From G965222335 sp965222335 (GTDB lineage Bacteria > Pseudomonadota > Gammaproteobacteria > Pseudomonadales > Halieaceae): a stretch of DNA of 64,000 bases. The DNA lies in assembly GCA_965222335.1 (NCBI GenBank), contig OZ244944.1:2108001-2172000 (forward strand), in the 5' to 3' direction. The notes beneath the pieces are model-generated. The model was not told where the DNA came from. It did not search any database and worked only from the letters and a program-made list of their open reading frames with translations. Of the stretch, positions 60,999-64,000 are shown in pieces. The position numbers and the translations under genes were made by a program. The first letter of the stretch is position 1, and each line of letters starts with the position of its first letter.

Positions 60999-63905
60999 AT
61001 GAACCAACCGTGGCAGCCACTGACCCCGCTCCTGGAGCAACAGGCAGCTCTCGCCCGGTCGCGTCTGGACGAGCAGTGGGGCCCGGCAGCGCGGAGCGCC
61101 TGGGAGGCCGCCTGGGCGGCTTACCCGAAACCGGCACACCTGGACCTGATGCTGGCCTGCAGCCCCTTTGTCGCCGAGACGCTGGCACTGGAGCCGGATT
61201 TCCTGACCCGGCTGCTGAACTCCGGGCAGCTGCTGCGATCCCTGGAAGAGGATGAACTGCAGCGTGAGCTGGCCGCAGAGCTGGCGCCTGAGGGCGTGGA
61301 ACTGGGCGCGGTCCTGCGCCGCTTCCGCAACCGGCATATGCTGCGCATCCTGTGGCGGGACTTCTGCCGCCTGGCCCCCACCCTGGAGACGACCCGGGAT
61401 ACTTCCATGCTCGCCGAGGCCTGTATCCAGCTGGCCCTGGCACACTGCCGCGAGGGCCTGGAGCAGCGCTTTGGCACCCCGCGTGGACGCGACAGCGGTG
61501 CCGCCCAGGAGCTTATCGTGCTGGCCATGGGCAAGCTGGGCGCCCGCGAGCTGAACGTTTCCTCGGACATCGACCTGGTGTTTGCCTATCCCGAGGCGGG
61601 TGCCACCGACGGTGAGCGGCGCAGCATCTCCAATGACGAATTCTTTACCAAGCTGGGCCAGGCGCTGATCAATGCCCTGGACCAGGTCACCGCGGAGGGC
61701 TTTGTGTTCCGCGTTGACATGCGCCTGCGACCCTACGGTGAAAGCGGTGCCCTGGTGCACAACTTCAATGCCCTGGAGGATTACTACCAGGAGCAGGGTC
61801 GCGACTGGGAGCGCTATGCGCTGATCAAGGCGCGCGCGGTGACCGGGGACCCGGCGCGCGCCGCGGAGCTGGGCGAGATGCTGCGGCCCTTTATTTACCG
61901 CCGCTACGTCGACTTTGGCGTGATCGACAGCCTGCGCGGGATGAAGCAGATGATCAGCTCCGAGGTACGCCGCCGCGGGTTGGACGACAACGTCAAGCTG
62001 GGCCACGGTGGTATCCGCGAGGTGGAGTTCATCGGCCAGTGCTTCCAGCTGATCCGCGGGGGCCGCGATCGCGGCCTGCAGCAGCGCGAACTGTTGCCGG
62101 TGCTAGAGGAGTGCGCGCAGCTGGGCTGCCTGCCGGCCGCGGTGGTGGCCCAGTTGCGCGATGCCTACCTGTTTCTGCGCGACAGTGAACACGCGATCCA
62201 GGGCTACCGCGACCAGCAGACCCAGGCGCTGCCCCGGGAGGCGCTGCCCCAGGCGGCGCTGGCGCGGGTCATGGCCTGCACTGACTGGGAGGACTACCTG
62301 ACCGAGCTGGCCGCGCACCGGGAGCGCGTGGCGGGACACTTCCGGGACCTGATTGCCGACCCCGAGGAACAGGCCGTTGCCGACAGCCCGAGGGGTGAAC
62401 TGTGGGGGGAGGATCTCGACGCGGCTCAACTCGAGTCCCTCGGGTTCGCCCGCGCCGACGAATGCCTCGAGGCGCTCCAGTCCCTGCGCGACAGTCGCCG
62501 GGTCGTCGCCCTGCAGGCCCAGGGCAAAGCGCGGCTGGAGGAGTTTATGCCCCAGCTGATCCTGGCCTGCGCCGAATCCCGGGATCCCGACACTGCCCTG
62601 CAACGTATTCTGCCGCTGGTGGAAGCGGTGGTCCGGCGCAGTGCCTATCTGGCCCTGCTGCTGGAGAACCCCGCCGCCCTGGCCGAGCTGGTCACCCTGT
62701 GCCAGGCCAGCCCCTGGATCGCCGCCCAGCTGGCCTCGCACCCGGTGCTGCTGGATGAGCTGCTGGATCGCGCGAGCCTATATACCGCCCCGGAAAAGGC
62801 CCTGCTGCAGGACGAGCTGCGGCAGCAGGTCGCGCGCCTGCCGATGGACGACCTGGAAGCGCAGATGGATGCGCTGCGCTACTACAAGTCCGCCCAGCTG
62901 CTGCGGGTGGCGGCCAGCGAACTGGGGGGCTACCTGCCCCTGATGCAGGTCAGCGACAAGCTGAGCTGGATAGCCGAGGTGATCCTGGAGCAGGTCCTGG
63001 CGCTGGCGTGGCACGACCTTGCCGCCCGTTACGGCGAGCCCGCGCGACAGGGCACCGGCTATGGCTTCGCCGTGTTTGCCTACGGCAAACTGGGCGGCAT
63101 TGAGCTCAGTTACAGCTCGGACCTGGACCTGGTGTTTATCTACGACGCCGAGGCGACCGGGGCCACTGACGGCAAGCGCAGCATCGACAACACGGTGTTC
63201 TACACCCGCCTGGGCCAACGCATGATCCATATCCTGGAGACGCGCATGGCGCTGGGCGACCTGTACGAGGTGGATGTACGGCTGCGGCCCTCGGGGGACT
63301 CCGGGATGCTGGTGGCCTCGACCCGCGGCTTCGCCACCTACCAGCGCGAGTCGGCCTGGACCTGGGAGCACCAGGCCCTGGTGCGCGCGCGCTGGGTCGC
63401 CGGGGACCCGGCGGTGGGCGAATCGGTCTACCGGGTGCGCGAGGAGGTGCTGTGCCAGCAGCGGGAACCTGAAGCGTTGGCGCGGGAAGTTGTCGCCATG
63501 CGGCGCCGGATGCGCGAGCATCTTCTGCCCCGGGACACTGCAGAGGCGGCCGAGTTTCATCTCAAGCAGGGCCGTGGCGGTATCGTGGATATCGAGTTCA
63601 TGGTGCAGTACGCGGTGCTCGCCTGGTCCCACCGCGTACCGGGGCTGGTACAGTGGTCGGACAATATCCGCATCCTCGAGATCCTGGGTCGCGAGGGCCT
63701 GTTCGCCCAGGCGGAAAGCGACGCCCTGATCGCCGCCTACCTGGCCTACCGTTCCGCCGCCCACGAGCTCGCCCTGCAGCAGCAGCCGGATACGGTCCCC
63801 GCGGACAGTTACCGCGAGCACCGGGAGGCGGTAAGGAGCAAGTGGGAACAGTTATTTGCCGCGGTCAGTGATGATCCGCAGAACGCCCCCCAGGGGCAGG
63901 GCTAG
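60999..63905 (+). CDS. glnE: Bifunctional glutamine synthetase adenylyltransferase/deadenylase
   Basis: 968 residues, full length. Two nucleotidyltransferase domains: the N-terminal deadenylase (~90-440, GKLGARELNVSSDIDLVF) and the C-terminal adenylyltransferase (~550-960, GKLGGIELSYSSDLDLVFIY), each with the metal DxD. Controls GlnA activity in response to PII. Starts 33 bases after the ATPase gene. Confidence 0.97.
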   Translation: MNQPWQPLTPLLEQQAALARSRLDEQWGPAARSAWEAAWAAYPKPAHLDLMLACSPFVAETLALEPDFLTRLLNSGQLLRSLEEDELQRELAAELAPEGVELGAVLRRFRNRHMLRILWRDFCRLAPTLETTRDTSMLAEACIQLALAHCREGLEQRFGTPRGRDSGAAQELIVLAMGKLGARELNVSSDIDLVFAYPEAGATDGERRSISNDEFFTKLGQALINALDQVTAEGFVFRVDMRLRPYGESGALVHNFNALEDYYQEQGRDWERYALIKARAVTGDPARAAELGEMLRPFIYRRYVDFGVIDSLRGMKQMISSEVRRRGLDDNVKLGHGGIREVEFIGQCFQLIRGGRDRGLQQRELLPVLEECAQLGCLPAAVVAQLRDAYLFLRDSEHAIQGYRDQQTQALPREALPQAALARVMACTDWEDYLTELAAHRERVAGHFRDLIADPEEQAVADSPRGELWGEDLDAAQLESLGFARADECLEALQSLRDSRRVVALQAQGKARLEEFMPQLILACAESRDPDTALQRILPLVEAVVRRSAYLALLLENPAALAELVTLCQASPWIAAQLASHPVLLDELLDRASLYTAPEKALLQDELRQQVARLPMDDLEAQMDALRYYKSAQLLRVAASELGGYLPLMQVSDKLSWIAEVILEQVLALAWHDLAARYGEPARQGTGYGFAVFAYGKLGGIELSYSSDLDLVFIYDAEATGATDGKRSIDNTVFYTRLGQRMIHILETRMALGDLYEVDVRLRPSGDSGMLVASTRGFATYQRESAWTWEHQALVRARWVAGDPAVGESVYRVREEVLCQQREPEALAREVVAMRRRMREHLLPRDTAEAAEFHLKQGRGGIVDIEFMVQYAVLAWSHRVPGLVQWSDNIRILEILGREGLFAQAESDALIAAYLAYRSAAHELALQQQPDTVPADSYREHREAVRSKWEQLFAAVSDDPQNAPQGQG

Positions 63906-63917
63906 CACAGGAGCAGG

Positions 63918-64000
63918 ATGATGGGTCTCGAGGAAAGCGAGCCGGGGACGGCGCCGGTGACGCCCGAGGAGGGACGTCTGGCGGGGGACGTGTTTTACCG
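63918..64000 (+). CDS. Start of an unidentified gene, cut by the window end
   Basis: ATG at 63918 (or 63921) with AGGAGCAGG just upstream, 12 bases after glnE. About 27 codons are visible, Glu/Pro/Gly-rich (MMGLEESEPGTAP, then LAGDVFY). Pseudomonas has ilvE here, but these residues do not look like an IlvE N terminus. Identity cannot be given. Confidence 0.5.
   Translation, partial: MMGLEESEPGTAPVTPEEGRLAGDVFY

Noticed and set aside
59235..62006. 923-codon minus-strand ORF
   Set aside because: It lies opposite the secretion ATPase and glnE, both with complete motif sets. Long antisense frames are common in GC-rich DNA, and this one is His/Gln/Gly-rich without domains.
1..64000. tRNA or rRNA genes, insertion sequences, prophage or attachment sites
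   Set aside because: I found no T-loop-like GGTTCGAATCC segments with acceptor stems, no transposase or integrase reading frames, and no flanking direct repeats. Gene order is conserved and continuous.

Overview
The window reads as one continuous piece of chromosome from a GC-rich, aerobic gammaproteobacterium. Gene order closely follows the origin-proximal parts of Pseudomonas-type chromosomes: def-fmt-rsmB-trkA-trkH, LysM-dprA-purE-tsaC-hemF-aroE, glyQS, and polA-(small RNA)-engB-cytochrome c5-cytochrome c4-dsbA. The caa3-type oxidase operon, the Chp/CheA chemosensory remnant and a DRAM/Frag1-like membrane protein suggest a marine lineage such as Halieaceae/Cellvibrionales. That placement is an inference from gene content, not a search result. 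I see no insertion sequence, prophage, CRISPR array, rRNA or tRNA.

Layout. 1-3.7 kb: 3' end of a ChpA-like hybrid histidine kinase, a ChpC/CheW-like protein and an unknown third protein. 4-6.6 kb: unknown small genes around a chalcone-isomerase-like/TonB-C fusion and a small repeat-containing exported protein. 6.6-15.3 kb: rmuC, an FdhF/YdeP-type molybdoenzyme, glyS/glyQ, an LpxL-family acyltransferase and djlA. 15.3-27.4 kb: trkH-trkA-rsmB-fmt-def on the minus strand, and LysM, dprA, purE-tsaC, hemF and aroE on the plus strand. 27.4-29.4 kb: a gene of unknown function and a MATE exporter. 29.7-37.4 kb: a cytochrome c oxidase operon with assembly factors (coxB, coxA, ctaG, coxC, twin-TM protein, SURF1, unknown, cyoE, sco). 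It lacks the heme A synthase gene often found just before cyoE.

37.4-43.5 kb: a small secreted protein, an AT-rich control region with five TGTTAC boxes, polA, a strongly supported but unannotated small RNA with a sigma-E-type promoter, engB, two c-type cytochromes and dsbA. 43.5-51.3 kb: flavin reductase, cysteine synthase, Bcr/CflA exporter, SDR, a 15-bp tandem repeat, Lrp regulator, leuA and an alanine/glycine symporter. 51.4-59 kb: DRAM-like protein, PLP dehydratase-VOC-lipoprotein cluster, argE/argA, and pitA with its PhoU-like partner. 59-64 kb: an orphan GspE/PilB-type ATPase, glnE and the start of one more gene.

The most interesting element is the small RNA at about 40750-40873. It combines an exact GGAACTT -35 box, a 16-base spacer, a TCTCA -10 box, two hairpins with C-rich loops, and a strong intrinsic terminator. 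It sits in the position that carries Spot 42 in enterics and ErsA in Pseudomonas. Other leads are the CHI-like/TonB fusion, the TGTTAC box cluster, the missing ctaA, a probable leaderless mRNA, two minisatellites, and hairpins built across the stop codons of convergent genes.
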